From NCBI GenBank assembly GCA_030141605.1, contig JAQGDQ010000607.1, positions 58,960-122,959 of the forward strand: DNA of 64,000 nucleotides, given 5' to 3'. The notes beneath the pieces are model-generated. The model was not told the DNA's origin. It made no database searches and was given only the letters and a program-made list of their open reading frames with translations. Position numbers and translations under genes: made by a program. Each line of letters begins with the position of its first letter. Position 1 is the stretch's first letter. Below are positions 21,986-32,991 of this stretch, in pieces. Source of the DNA: Tubiluchus corallicola. Its lineage: Eukaryota > Priapulida > Priapulimorpha > Priapulimorphida > Tubiluchidae.

Positions 21986-22098
21986 GATTTGGCCAGATAA
22001 TTTATTGTAGATTCCATTGTTTTTTTTCTGTAAACTTTTTGCCCGTTTTGAATTTGTTTATAAATGTTTGTGCCATTGTCTTGTGGAATTTTCCTCAG

Positions 22099-22320
22099 GT
22101 TATAGGAAAAGGTTCAGAAAAATTGGGAGAAGATTGCATAGAAGAGAAGTACCTGATCGCGACATCGGAGCAGCCTATTGCGGCTTACCATCGCGGGGAG
22201 TGGATACACCACGAGGATTTACCCAAATGCTACATGGGCGTGTCCACGTGCTTCCGACAAGAGTGCGGCTCTCACGGACGTGACACACGCGGAATATTTC
22301 GGGTTCATCAGTTTGAAAAG
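22099..22320 (+). CDS. SARS1: Seryl-tRNA synthetase exon 7
   Basis: Acceptor TTTTCCTCAG; residues 250-323. Holds the serine-site TSEQP block (271-275) and class II motif 2, reading [20 protein letters not shown] (298-317) with the ATP-contacting Arg302. Ends QFEK. Donor AAG|GTTTGT, phase 0. Confidence 0.95.
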
Positions 22321-22362
22321 GTTTGTCTTGTGCCTTATGTGTGCTCGGCTTGTGTCTTGTGT

Positions 22363-23030
22363 TAATAATAATAATAATCTTTATTTAAAGTCGGTTTTTG
22401 GGTGAACAATTAACATTAGCTCAAAGAGCTATTATTGCCGACTGTAAATAACAACCTACAACTACATAACAGAGACTATTATTACCCCACTTTTACCTCC
22501 TAAATACCACGCGTCAGGCAGGGCAACAGCAGGTACCATTTTTAAAGTCTTTGGTATGACCCGGCCGCTGGTTCGAACTCACGACCTCCCAGACGCAAAG
22601 CAGACGCATTACCACTGGACTAAGCCTGTTGTTGGGCAGTGTCACATGCCTTGCGTCTCCTGTGCTTCTCCTCTGCCTCCTCAATTCTTTTCGCCTCTGC
22701 TGTCTTAGCCCCTGTGGTGATGGCACTCTGCCAGGCTGAGCGATCTTGTGCAAGGGTTTCCATTGAGCGGATATCCATGCTGAGCTCCTTGAGTGAGGCC
22801 TTCAGGCTGTCTTTGAAGCGTTTCTTTGGTCGTCCAACCTTTCTCTTTCCAGACACAAGTTCTCCATAGAGCATCTTTGGTATGCGGTTGTCTGGCATGC
22901 GAATCACATGTCCTGCCCACTGAACCTGTGTTTTGAGGAGGTTTTTATATATATTACCAATATGGAAATGTAAGTGTTGCAACAGCGCAGCTCCCTTGAA
23001 TATTCCAGTACAGAGAGGCAATAGAAAACT
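22363..23030 (-). pseudogene. LINE 3' end: ORF tail, tRNA-like segment and (ATT)n tail
   Basis: Minus-strand frame 23021-22620 reads WAGHVIRMPDNRIPKMLYGE, then GKRKVGRPKKRF and DRSAWQSA, the conserved LINE C terminus. Directly after it come AGTCCAGTGGTAATGCG (A-box-like) and GTGAGTTCGAACC (B-box-like), then about 190 bases ending AAATAAAGATTATTATTATT. Either a SINE sharing this tail inserted at the ORF end or the LINE 3' UTR carries a tRNA-like domain. Intron 7. Confidence 0.75.
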
Positions 23031-23370
23031 TGAGGTTTAGCCTGCACATTTCTAACAGATCAAGGCAATTTCAATGATTTTCTATTCAATATTGGTTATG
23101 CAGACAATAATATGTGGGGGGGGGGGAGGAGAGGCTAACCCCCCACTTTATCTGTCTGTTTGAATGGAAATTCGTAAGTCGCATTAAATGAGAAAACTTT
23201 GTACGCGTTTTACAGCACCAGCATGTTAATTATATGTTAATTAATTAACTTGTCGTGATAATTTGATTTTATTTAACTTTGCTAATATTTTGTTAGATAA
23301 TTTTGTTTTATCACTAACCTATTGAGATTAATTAATGTCCGAAAATTGCTATCAATATCAGTTATTAAGG

Positions 23371-23870
23371 CAGAGGTGTGCAAATTATCTGACTAGCCGG
23401 GCCACATTAAACTTTCCCGCAATTCCTGCGGGCCACAGGCAGTTTGATCAACGAGTCAAGTACAGAAAGGCCTAATAACGATTTTTTTGCATTCGACCTG
23501 TGTACATCATTACTACTACACTCAAGAAACCATTTTAGAAGTTATTAAAATTTATATTACAAACCATATATTTCTACTTTCAGGACAGATAGTGGTAATT
23601 TCATTACAATGCATATTAGTAATGTGTATCACACAGTCTGTGTAGTACAGTGTTATTAAGCTACAACCGTGTTGTAAGGGTTAATGGCATCCGATCTAGT
23701 AGAAAAAACTATCCGCACTATCTTTGGGATCGTGGCACGGACTTCAGCTGGATACACTCAATTAATCGCCCGGGCCGCACTTTCATCAGGTTGACAAATC
23801 TCTTCATGGGCCGCACAAATTCTCTCGGTGGGCCACAAGTGGCCCGCGGGCCGCAATTTGCACACCCCTG
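23371..23870. mobile_element. Non-autonomous hAT element with perfect 8-bp TSD
   Basis: Ends CAGAGGTGTGCAAATT and AATTTGCACACCCCTG are inverted repeats of the Charlie/hAT type. The flanks are TATTAAGG at 23363-23370 and TATTAAGG at 23871-23878, the 8-bp duplication diagnostic of hAT. The 500-bp body carries GGGCCGC-type blocks and no transposase. Intron 7. Confidence 0.93.
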
Positions 23871-23966
23871 TATTAAGGTTTACATTCCTATAGTAACTGT
23901 ATTTGTACGGTTTTATACTATCTGTATTTGTGTACAGTCACTTTAATAGCAGCTTGTTTCTTCCAG

Positions 23967-24096
23967 ATTGAACAGTTTGTGTTGACTTCACCGCACGATG
24001 ACAAGTCGTGGGAAATGATGGATCAGATGATGGAAAATGCGGAAGAGTTTAACAAACTGTTAGAGCTACCGTACCGAATAGTTGCTATAGTATCAG
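23967..24096 (+). CDS. SARS1: Seryl-tRNA synthetase exon 8
   Basis: Acceptor TTTCTTCCAG; residues 324-366 plus one base of Gly367, reading [18 protein letters not shown] at the start and PYRIVAIVS at the end. Central catalytic domain. Donor CAG|GTTCAG, phase 1. Confidence 0.94.
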
Positions 24097-24320
24097 GTTC
24101 AGTGATTTTGCGTTTTCCATTTTTACTTTTGCAGGTTTCTCGTGAGTTCTACAAGGTGTTTTATAAACGTTTTGCTTTTTGAGGGATCGTCACTTTCGTT
24201 CAGGCTTGCATTCTTCATATTCTGAAACTTTGTCTTGACATTTGGTAACACTTATTGACAGGACACTTCCTAATCCAGGATTTGATGCGTGGGTCTTGAA
24301 TGCAAATAATTTTGGCAAAG

Positions 24321-24840
24321 TCCAGGACTATATTGTTTAGTCCAGGACTATATTGTTTAGTCCAGAATGATATTGTTTAGTCCAGGTCTATATTGTTTAG
24401 TCCAGGACTATATTGTTTAGTCCAGAATGATATTGTTTAGTCCAGGTCTATATTGTTTAGTCCAGGACTATATTGTTTAGTCTAGGACTATATTGTTTAG
24501 TCCAGGACTATATTGTTTAGTCCAGGATTATATTGTTTAGTCCAGGACTATATTGTTTAGTCCAGGATGATATTGTTTAGTCCAGGACTGTATTGTTTAG
24601 TCCAGAATGATATTGTTTAGTCCAGGACTATATTGTTTAGTCCAGAATGATATTGTTTAGTCCAGGTCTATATTGTTTAGTCCAGGACTATATTGTTTAG
24701 TCCAGGACTATATTGTTTAGTCAAGGACTATATTGTTTAGTCCAGGACTATATTGTTTAGTCCAGGACTATATTGTTTAGTCCAGGTCTATATTGTTTAG
24801 TCCAGGACTATATTGTTTAGTCCAGGACTATATTGTTTAG
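24321..24840. repeat. 20-bp minisatellite, 26 copies
   Basis: Unit TCCAGGACTATATTGTTTAG repeated without any length change for exactly 520 bases. TATTGTTTAG is invariant while the first half varies (GGACTA, GAATGA, GGTCTA). The variants recur in a GAATGA-GGTCTA-GGACTA order at least twice, suggesting higher-order spread. Intron 8. Confidence 0.97.
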
Positions 24841-25164
24841 TCTAGGTTGCTCGCTAGGAACGTTATTATCAATCAAACATGTTGATGTTTCATTACCTAC
24901 CTGATGTTTTTAGTCAGTCCGCTTTGTAAGCAGTGCTTTTTAGCCATATAAGACAGTGGCGGATTTAGGGGGTGGGCCCAAGGGGGCGGCCCTTTCATAG
25001 TAGCAATTACGGCACACCAAGTGAATATTTTCTCTGGATTATAAGCTTTCGAACGTTTGGTGGTAGCTTTTAATGACTTATATCGAGTAAAAAGTTCTGC
25101 ATTAATGATTTTAGTGTAAAAAATGTTTGTGCACTTTAAGTGATAATTGAAATTTTTGATAGAG

Positions 25165-25522
25165 ATATAGCGATTGATGATGATCATGAAAAGGCCTTGA
25201 GTTAAGTGTAGCAGACGACCCATTTGTGTAAACTTATCAATGCCTCACAGCCCGCGCTGTTGTAATAGTAGCAGTTTAGCCCGCACTGTTGTAATAGTAA
25301 CAGTTTTAACAGCTAGCTAGAACCTTACCTAGTTCATTTTTTCTTCTTCCCAAGCAAGATCCTAATGAATAATTAATTAAAGTCCATGTAAAACAGCAGA
25401 AGTTACTGAACTGATACAGCAAATGGCTTTGCTTTACACACATGCCATGTGACACTTGTAGCTAAGATGTGTTGCTATGGTGCACTTAGCCTACAGCACA
25501 TCGAAACTGTGAAAAGGCTTTT
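25165..25522. mobile_element. MITE family C copy
   Basis: Right end AACTGTGAAAAGGCTTTTTT matches the family TIR. Interior shares GTAACAGTTTTAACAGCTAG, CTAGAACCTTACCTAGTTCA and CCATGTGACACTTG with copies at 32992, 37735, 45916 and 55515. The left TIR is worn. Intron 8. Confidence 0.65.
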
Positions 25523-25771
25523 TTCACTTTTGTTGGCTCATTACATTCCCCCGGTTTCGATGCTGCTTGCACTTTGGAAACCAAATTTGTTCATTTAGCA
25601 GAGAAAACTTTTGGCTTCCTAGTTGCAGCTTTGCATTTTTGTGTAGCGTAAACTACGTATAAGTGGAACACCTCGAGACTGCAGAATTTGGAGTTATGCG
25701 TAGATACGCGTTAGACAGTGTTCGTAAGAAAACAAGATTGATTTGCTTATAAAAATCAGACATATAATATT

Positions 25772-25868
25772 TGTTGCTGGCTCCCCTTGAACTCCATTGG
25801 AGGCCTAGGTGGCCCCAAAACCCACGGCTTGTTTCAGAGTTTTTTACAATTTGTCATTCTCATCCCTG
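25772..25868 (+). mobile_element. hAT-like MITE family B, right-end fragment
   Basis: Ends TTTGTCATTCTCATCCCTG and starts at TTTGTTGCTGGCTCCCCTTG, corresponding to the last 100 bases of the family. Confidence 0.7.
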
Positions 25869-25997
25869 ACATATTCTACAGCCTGTGAAAATGACAAACA
25901 GAACCTTTAATCAAACATCAAACCATTTTTATGAATACGGTAATCAAAAATAAAATGATTTGCCTACCTTTATTTTAGTCTGGGTAGCTATTTCTGT

Positions 25998-26300
25998 CAC
26001 TGTTGTTGTTGTTGTTGTTTTTGTTGTTGTTGTTGTTGATGGTGATGATGATGATGATGATGACGACGACAACGACGAGGACGATGATGATGAACAGATA
26101 CGCACACGCCAAGGAAACAACTGCAGAGGGTGGAAGAACTGACAAGATCTATGCAGTGAATGACGACGACGATGATGATAATGATTCTACTACTATTAGT
26201 ACTGCTGCTGCTGCTGCTGCTACTCCCATTGCTACTGCTGTCACTGCTACTGTTGTTTTTGTTGATGATGATGATGATGACGAAGACGACGATGATGCAC
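25998..26300. repeat. Trinucleotide microsatellites (GTT, GAT, GAC, CTG)
   Basis: Runs of GTT, GATGAT and GACGAC on both sides of a unique stretch, plus a short GCTGCT run. The Asp- and Val-rich ORFs here are artefacts of these repeats. Confidence 0.9.
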
Positions 26301-26611
26301 AGACACAGAGGCTAAATTGCAATAATGAGTATTTTACGAAGAGAGGAGAAAAGAAGAAAGAAAAAGAAAGTAGAGGAAAAAGTGGAAGGAAACATTAACA
26401 CAGTACTAGAGATATTATGCTGGTGTTATTTTAGTCTGGTTAATAGAATTCGGCAGTAATGGTAAAGAGGAAAGTGAAGGGGAAAATTCCGTGAGAAATC
26501 CGTTGGAGATACGCAAGAATTCGAGTTACATAGTTTAAGTAATTTGTTTGTTTTGTGTCAACTTTTTACAGGTTGTTTGTTTACTGAATTGTTGTTTGTT
26601 TTCTGTTTCAG

Positions 26612-26769
26612 GAGCCCTGAATAACGCAGCGGCCAAGAAGCTAGATTTGGAAGCTTGGTTTCCGGGATCGGGAGCTTTCCGTGAACTTGTTTCCTGTTCC
26701 AATTGTACGGATTATCAATCGCGTAGCTTACACGTCCGTTACGGACAAACTAAGAAAATGAATGCTCAG
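26612..26769 (+). CDS. SARS1: Seryl-tRNA synthetase exon 9
   Basis: Acceptor TTTTCTGTTTCAG; completes Gly367 and runs to residue 419, with [20 protein letters not shown] then [13 protein letters not shown], a highly conserved active-site block of eukaryotic enzymes. Ends KKMNAQ. Donor CAG|GTTAGA, phase 0. Confidence 0.95.
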
Positions 26770-27023
26770 GTTAGAAGATTAGCTACCAGGTGGCGCTGCA
26801 CCTGTTTTTCTTATAAATATTCGTTTTGGACTTTCCCATTGTGACTTTGGTGCTTCTGATAAGTGACTCATCATACTCAGAATTCTTCTGGCGAAATAAC
26901 TGAAAAAAATTACACTCATTTGTCAAAGTTTGCAAAGATAAGACTACAATAAAAATACTTTTGACTAATATTTTTTATCACACATTCGGCTGGGAATTTA
27001 TAATAATGTAATAATTAATTTAA

Positions 27024-27523
27024 CTAGCAAATGCCCCGCAAAAAATGTTGTGTATAAATACACTCATAATCAAAAATACGCGAGCATCCTACCTAGTGTT
27101 TGCTTACTTACCTAACGCAAAGCCAGCAGCAGCAGCTTTTACTGAATTAAAGTTATAGACAGAGTATAATGGATGACGTCAGAACAATGGCTTTGCATCA
27201 GCAGTCCTCCAAACAAAAATTGCCAAAAATAGAACATCTAATTAACTCGTCGGCACTCCTTTTGGTGGACGTATCCTAAAATATAGCCCACGTCATCATG
27301 TAGCCCTGTTCTTCCTCTTTCGAAAGAGCCGAATATCTCCTTCCGAGAGTCCCACTAGGCGCCGCTAGAGCATTTTTTCCGCAGACTGTTTGATCAAAGT
27401 TTCGAAAAAATCGCGAGTTGGGTCCGGGAAAACGCCTGTTACGGGACGCTGTGGCCCTCTTGCAAATTGAAAATACACCTATGACACCCACCGCTGAATG
27501 GGCTGTCTATCCAAATTAATAGC
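27024..27523 (+). mobile_element. Repeat family A, complete copy with 16-bp target duplication
   Basis: GTAATAATTAATTTAA stands directly before (27008-27023) and after (27524-27539) the element, so its exact limits are CTAGCAAATG...AAATTAATAGC, 500 bases. A 16-bp duplication points to retroposition or another mechanism with long target duplications, not to a cut-and-paste transposon. No coding capacity. Intron 9. Confidence 0.88.
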
Positions 27524-27785
27524 GTAATAATTAATTTAATGTTGTTGTTTCGGCGGCAAGGAAGCAGCCATGTTTTTCTACAACTAACTCTCGGCCATAC
27601 ATTGCCGTTTTCTATGATTGCGATTGCGATACTCGACTCTCTCCATCTATCAGAGGTGGGCACCTTTATAGGGTGCAAAGTCTTTTCTTCTATAACGGTG
27701 ATCTTTTAGTTGTCTTTTTCAAGTTTAATGTCTTTATTTGTCTTTATCCTGTATTCCATCCATTCGTTCACTAGATTTCTAATTT

Positions 27786-28205
27786 CTAGCAATCCTTCCT
27801 TTTCACTGTTAATATATCTGAGTTCAAGATTTTTTTCCATTCTCCATATCTGTAACATCTAAGCATATGTTCAGTAGTGTCATCATCTTCCTCACACACT
27901 GGGCATAATAACTGATCCTTGTAGTTCCCTTTAACTTTAATCATATTCAGTCTTATTTTCAATATATCTTTAACCTCTTCTGGCTTACATGTGTCTATGT
28001 AATTTTGTCGTTTCCACTTGGTACGCCTTAAAAATCTTAATTTAGTGCTGCTCCTGCATTTTTCTGCACATTCATTTTTGATAAAATATTCAATCTTATT
28101 CTTTATTTCTTTCTTCCATTCAGAATTTTTCATGACCTTCACCCTTTCTTCATGATGCTGAATCGTTTTGGAGTTTAGAAAGTATCGTGTTTTCCCCCAA
28201 GTCAT
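27786..28205 (-). pseudogene. LINE ORF C-terminal fragment (CCHC-like end)
   Basis: 139-codon open frame reading DILKIRLNMIK then LLCPVCEEDDDTTEHMLRCY, the C-x2-C-x8-H-x4-C pattern at the end of many LINE proteins. No reverse transcriptase domain remains. Intron 9. Confidence 0.7.
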
Positions 28206-28234
28206 TGTAATGACAGCTGAGTAGGGTTGCCACT

Positions 28235-28680
28235 TGTACCATAATTATCAGAACATACATTGGACACATGCATGAAAATGCCTGTATATGTTCAGAGGAA
28301 ACACAAACAGTTGAACATTTGCTTTTTAATTGTACTCTGGTCGATGTAAATAAATGATTAGCGCTCGCAAATATCCTACAATCTCAGAACGTTAAGAAAA
28401 ATTTATACCTCTCGTGACAAAAACCTGCTAGATGCTTTCACTGAGTTAGTTTGTGATTCGTTTTTACAAATTTTAGTATAAAATATTGAACTTTGAGTAA
28501 CAGACAAATCCGTGATTTATTGGTATATAAAAATACGAATGTAACGGCTATTTTATTTACCAAGTTTTTTTAACCATACCCTGCAAGTAGAGGATCCCTG
28601 TATGTATTTTATGTAAATATTTGTGTATGCGTATAATTTAAATTTTAAGTAAAGAATTATAATAATAATAATACCATACA
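28235..28680 (+). pseudogene. LINE 3' end, plus strand, with (ATA)n tail
   Basis: A broken frame reads CSEETQTVEHLLFNCTL, again a Cys/His LINE C terminus, followed by about 300 bases and a tail AATTATAATAATAATAATA. It faces away from the minus-strand fragment next to it, so two different LINE ends abut 5' to 5'. Confidence 0.6.
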
Positions 28681-29064
28681 AAAGACAGACTATACTATAA
28701 GCGATAATTATACAATAATTTAGTAAAGCAAAACAAAAAACTAAAAAAGAAAGCGTAAAAAAATGCGCATTGGAAAAATTTCAAACATTGCTGCTAACCA
28801 GTGGGAAATAAATAAACTTGCCTCTCAACTGATTTTAAATATTCCATGATTCAGCTTTAAATATTCACAAAGCTTTAAAAAAATTGAAAAAATTACAAAT
28901 AATAATAATAATAATAATAATAACATTAATAAACCTTTTAAACAGACAAGCACCATAAGCCCAAAGATCATTTTGGCAATCCTAAAATAGTAAATTTAAA
29001 CTACATACTGGGTTAGACCTCCTTTACTCTAAAAACCACAAACAAGACAATAGCATGTAGCATT

Positions 29065-29205
29065 TTTTAAAGGACAAGAAAATGGCCAAGCAAAGTAAGC
29101 CTCAGAAAATTTGCAATAAAAAATTATATCACCTAAGTATAATCTAAAGTACTCACGTTTTCGCATTTACTCCAATTTTTGTAAAATATTTCTTCCCCGC
29201 TTTTA
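29065..29205 (+). mobile_element. MITE family G, left half
   Basis: Starts TTTAAAGGACAAGAAAATGG and matches the first 140 bases of 44768-45233. Truncated. Confidence 0.7.
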
Positions 29206-29323
29206 CTGCCATCTTTTGAGCTCTTGAGGTAAGACAGATAATTTTTTTTCTGGCTGCCCTAAATTCAAAGTTGATCTTGTATTAGTTAGCTAACTGTCTT
29301 TACTTAGCTACTTACCTAAATCT

Positions 29324-29863
29324 CAGGGATGAGAATGACAAATTGCAAAAAACTCTGAAACAGGCCGGGGGTTTGGGAGCCATCTAGGTTCCCAATGGGG
29401 TTGCGAGGCAAAGCCCCCATGAGGGTTAAAGGTGATGAAGCCCCTTGGACCCAGAAACAAATTGCAATTTTGTGACCATAGAGAGCCTCTAAGTGGACTT
29501 AAAATATGAATTACCTTGTTTCATACATAATTTAAAATACCCGACTATCAAGGATACATGATACCTAATTGACTCAAAAACGCCTAAGTACTAGCCGCTC
29601 CTATGCAAAAGTATATAAAAATTGTCTGCAATTGACTCAAATAACTCCGTACAATTGATTCTACATTTTTATACATAGAGATATACACGTGGTTACACTG
29701 ATGTACATGATGTAAACAAAGTGACGGCCTGCCAACTAGCGGTCAGCTTGTGAAATAATGTAGTGGGTCCGTAAAAATTTTCTCTACGAATTTACGCGAT
29801 TTACAAAAATGGCACTGCTGGTCTTCCAAAAACTCGGAATTCCGCGGAAAATTCTCATCCCTG
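29324..29863 (-). mobile_element. hAT-like MITE family B, complete copy
   Basis: Ends CAGGGATGAGAATGAC and AAAATTCTCATCCCTG. AAATCT flanks both sides (29318-29323 and 29864-29869). 540 bases; inverted relative to the copies at 12986 and 16201. It lies 121 bases upstream of exon 10. Confidence 0.85.
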
Positions 29864-29984
29864 AAATCTAGCCAACTGCTTCGGACACAATAACACATTG
29901 CTGGCAATGTGATATATATCCGTAGCAACTATCCATTATAGATCTTTTTAAAAGTACTAAATTGTTTATTTTTTTCTCCTATAG

Positions 29985-30114
29985 GTGGAGTATGTGCACA
30001 TGCTGAATGCCACGATGTGTGCAACAACTAGAACCATTTGTGCTATATTAGAGAACAATCAGACAGAAACAGGTATTACTGTACCTGAGGCTCTACGACC
30101 ATATATGCCTAAAG
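29985..30114 (+). CDS. SARS1: Seryl-tRNA synthetase exon 10
   Basis: Acceptor TTTTTTTCTCCTATAG; residues 420-462 plus one base of Gly463. Reads [20 protein letters not shown], the class II motif 3 region with the ATP-contacting Arg435. Donor AAAG|GTTAGT, phase 1. Confidence 0.95.
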
Positions 30115-30252
30115 GTTAGTGCTCACTGCACTTTTGTGAGGGAGTTTGTATTTTGATGTGCATGTAGTTGCAGTCAGATTTTCTTTTATTCTGTGTTATA
30201 ATTATACTGGGCACTTTTTGTTTAAATCATTTTAGTTTTTTACTGTTAATAC

Positions 30253-30306
30253 CAGGGATGAGAATTTTCCGTGGATATGCGGAATTCCGAGTTTTTGGAA
30301 GACCAG
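30253..30306 (+). mobile_element. hAT-like MITE family B, left-end fragment
   Basis: CAGGGATGAGAATTTTCCGT to TTTTTGGAAGACCAG, then the match stops. Confidence 0.75.
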
Positions 30307-30671
30307 TTTACATTTTATATCAAGATGTGTTTATGTAATATGTTTATGTGTTTCTGCTGTCATCGATTCTTAAAGGAAGTCGGGATGATTTTTCATATAC
30401 TACCCCATTTTGAAGTCCGATAAAAAGTATACATTTTAACACGATTAATACCGTAAAAGTGTTTCTGATAACTAAATAATAGATTAAAAATTTAATTAAC
30501 AGCTGGCGAGCCCAACTATTGATGATATCACAAACTAACATAGTTTTCAGCAGCAAAAGTATTCCATGAGCGCGTTGCACGTATTTGCCAAAGTGATAAT
30601 TGAAGAACAGCGCTACTGTACGATATTCACTGTGTTGCACTAAGACTATGCAAGTTTTAAATTCAAAATTT

Positions 30672-30770
30672 TAAATTACCTGTGACTTTTTACCTGTGAT
30701 TTTTTTACCTGTGATTTTTTTACCTGTGACTTTCTTACCTGCGACTTTCTTATCTGTAACTTTTAACCGG
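30672..30770. repeat. Short tandem repeat TACCTGTGACTTTTT
   Basis: Six units of about 17 bases just upstream of exon 11, contributing a T-rich tract to the 3' end of intron 10. Confidence 0.8.
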
Positions 30771-30809
30771 AAAACAAATTTTATCGATAATTTTCAATTT
30801 CCTTTCTAG

Positions 30810-30946
30810 GTTTAGACGAAATGATTCCGTTCGTGAAGCCGGCGCCGATCGACGAAGCGGAAACGAAGAAGCGGAAGAAACAAAAAGCAGGATCGAAGAA
30901 AACGGAAGATGTTGCCGATAAAATGAAAGAACTAAATACAAAATAG
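30810..30946 (+). CDS. SARS1: Seryl-tRNA synthetase exon 11 and stop
   Basis: Acceptor CCTTTCTAG; completes Gly463 and runs to residue 507 and a TAG stop. Reads LDEMIPFVKPAPI, the conserved end of the catalytic domain, then a Lys/Arg-rich tail (KKRKKQK, 482-488) of the kind that acts as a nuclear localisation signal in the vertebrate enzyme. Whether it does so here is unknown. All eleven exons join without frameshift or internal stop. Confidence 0.94.
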
Positions 30947-30982
30947 TCATCAATGACATCATAGCTAAGCAGTTTTAATGAG

Positions 30983-30988
30983 ATTAAA
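30983..30988 (+). terminator. Possible poly(A) signal ATTAAA of the synthetase
   Basis: ATTAAA 37 bases after the stop. An AATAAA near 34151 is an alternative, with two Tigger-type MITEs then lying in the 3' UTR. Confidence 0.3.
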
Positions 30989-31153
30989 GAAAGGAAGTTT
31001 AATTTGGCAAATATCCGTATGATGGAAATTTAATCGAAGTCTGGCATTTACGATATATAACAAAATTTATTTCTCCTAATGAAGATGCAAGATTATATTA
31101 ATACTGTAACCTGCACACATTTGATGCTAGTATAAGCTTTCTAATTGTTAATA

Positions 31154-31480
31154 CACTCATATCTCGGTTTGCCGGACCTGGCTTTTACGGATATCGGAAG
31201 AATCAGACAAAACCTGGACCGTTAAAAAGTCCCGCGTACTATGGACACGGTCCGTTGGCCTCGCAAGCTGAGCGCTAGTTGGTGGGCTGTCACTTTGTTT
31301 ACATCGTTATGTCAGTGTAACGACACTACTTAGCGCGATTGTTTCTACGTATATTATTGCGCAGAAAAGCGAAGTAAGACCGCATAAAAATAGTAAAAGC
31401 TCATTCGTCATACAAAAGTATTTCATTTAAGCATGCGCAGAAAAAATATAGAGTCAATTATGCGAAGTTATTTGAGTTAA
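31154..31480 (+). mobile_element. Tigger-like MITE, left half
   Basis: Starts TA then CACTCATATCTCGGTTTGCC and follows, with differences, the reverse complement of the right end of 33682-34030 (GGACCGTTAAAAAGTCC, CTAGTTGGTGGGCTGTCAC). The right terminus is missing. Confidence 0.7.
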
Positions 31481-31990
31481 AGCACAAGAAAACCCTTCAT
31501 AAGCATAAAGCTTGGAACATTCGTTTTGAAATTTTATATCACTTACATACTGCCTTTTTGCACGCAGGACTTCAATCGGCAGTCACGCTGTATAAAACGT
31601 AAATTTAAACTCCCGCGATGACCGTTAGATGGAGCCATTTTCACGACAGGTCATTTGAAACAAGTTTAGATAACATTTTGTAAAGTTTGAAAAAATAAAT
31701 AGAGAATTCGTAGCGCACACGTCACTAACTAAATAAAATTTAAAATTATTGTATCGTGTCAGTAAGATTAAAAATACGTTTTTGGTTAGTGAGTGGTGCA
31801 CCCTGGAGGGTGAGTCCGCGATATTTTACCAATTGGTGAAAACATTTTAAATAACTAATAATTTTCTTTTCTAGTTACATAAGTCTTTCTAGCAGCTAGG
31901 CGAAAATCTAAGTAACATAGATTTGCAAGGAAAGTCTCTTGAGACATAATTTTACTTTGCCTTTTCTTCCCTTCACTTAAGTTTGGTGCA
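31481..31990 (+). repeat. Repeat family H, copy 2
   Basis: Carries CGGCAGTCACGCTGTATAAA, TTTAAACTCCCGCGATGACC and GTGAGTGGTGCACCCTGGAG as in the copies at 41515 and 49480, all in the same orientation. Confidence 0.65.
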
Positions 31991-32329
31991 TGACGTCATG
32001 TAATGTAGGTTAAATTAATACCGCAATAAGTGTGGATGTTATATTTATATTTATAAGCAACTGGTGTAAGGAAATGTTGATTCTATCAGGCAGATTTGTG
32101 GCTAAGGATAACACATAGAATCTTATTAATCTTGTCACTATCATTTGGTAAAATTAAATGTAGAGACTAAGTTATTTTAAAATACATTCCTCTTTATGTA
32201 TCTCTAATTTCTTTATTATGATGTTTGTCAAAAAATTACCTCACACCTTCTTGATTACCCCACCCATTTCCAGCTTCCTTGTTAGCTTGTTTTTTTCTGA
32301 TTATCTGAAAACCTTCAATTTACGAGGTA

Positions 32330-32492
32330 ACATTATTATTATTATAATATTTAATGTTTATTCACGATTTACAATCCATACAATTACAATTACATGTTAC
32401 AAAACATTATATAAACAATGCAATACATTACAATAAAAAAAACTACACCACACATGGTATATAATTGTCAGTACAATACACAATAAAACACA

Positions 32493-32525
<33 letters not shown>

Positions 32526-32760
32526 TATACTGCCTAGGAGCAGTTTTACGGGCTGTCACACATCCATTTACTACGTATGTTAAGTGTTGCTTAACTTTCA
32601 TTGCTAAACTGCGCACAGGGTGGCACACTGACTGTTTTTAATAAGATTTCATGTAATAATATTTATTGACGATTTACAATCAATACAATTACAAGTTACA
32701 AAACATTACATAAACAATGCAGCACATTACAACGAAGAAAAAACTACACAGACAGAACCC
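32330..32760 (-). repeat. Two related retroposon-like 3' tails
   Basis: Two stretches (from about 32335 and 32655) share ATTTACAATC.ATACAATTAC and AAACATTA.ATAAACAATGC; each begins with an ATT- or AATA-rich run, the reverse complement of a retroposon tail. A (TAA)n microsatellite sits at 32494-32525. Confidence 0.45.
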
Positions 32761-32991
32761 CGCATTTTATATTATATTTGAATAATGACTGCATCCATCT
32801 GTAAACAAATTTCATTATCAAGCCATGAATTTTGCTTATGTAATTTATTTAGATGTAGCTACTGCTGTCGATTAGACGAAGACAAAATGATCCCTTCTTT
32901 ACAATCTTGTTTACAACATGATGAAGATTGACCAGCGTCCAAAACGTCTATACGTGGGTGTCTGTGATTAAGCATTGACCTGCACATAAAT

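Noticed and set aside
22545-22625. Functional tRNA gene
   Set aside because: A and B boxes are present but no full cloverleaf can be drawn, and the sequence runs into a retroposon tail.
24321-24840. CRISPR array (regular repeats)
   Set aside because: Units are contiguous with no spacers, and the sequence is eukaryotic.
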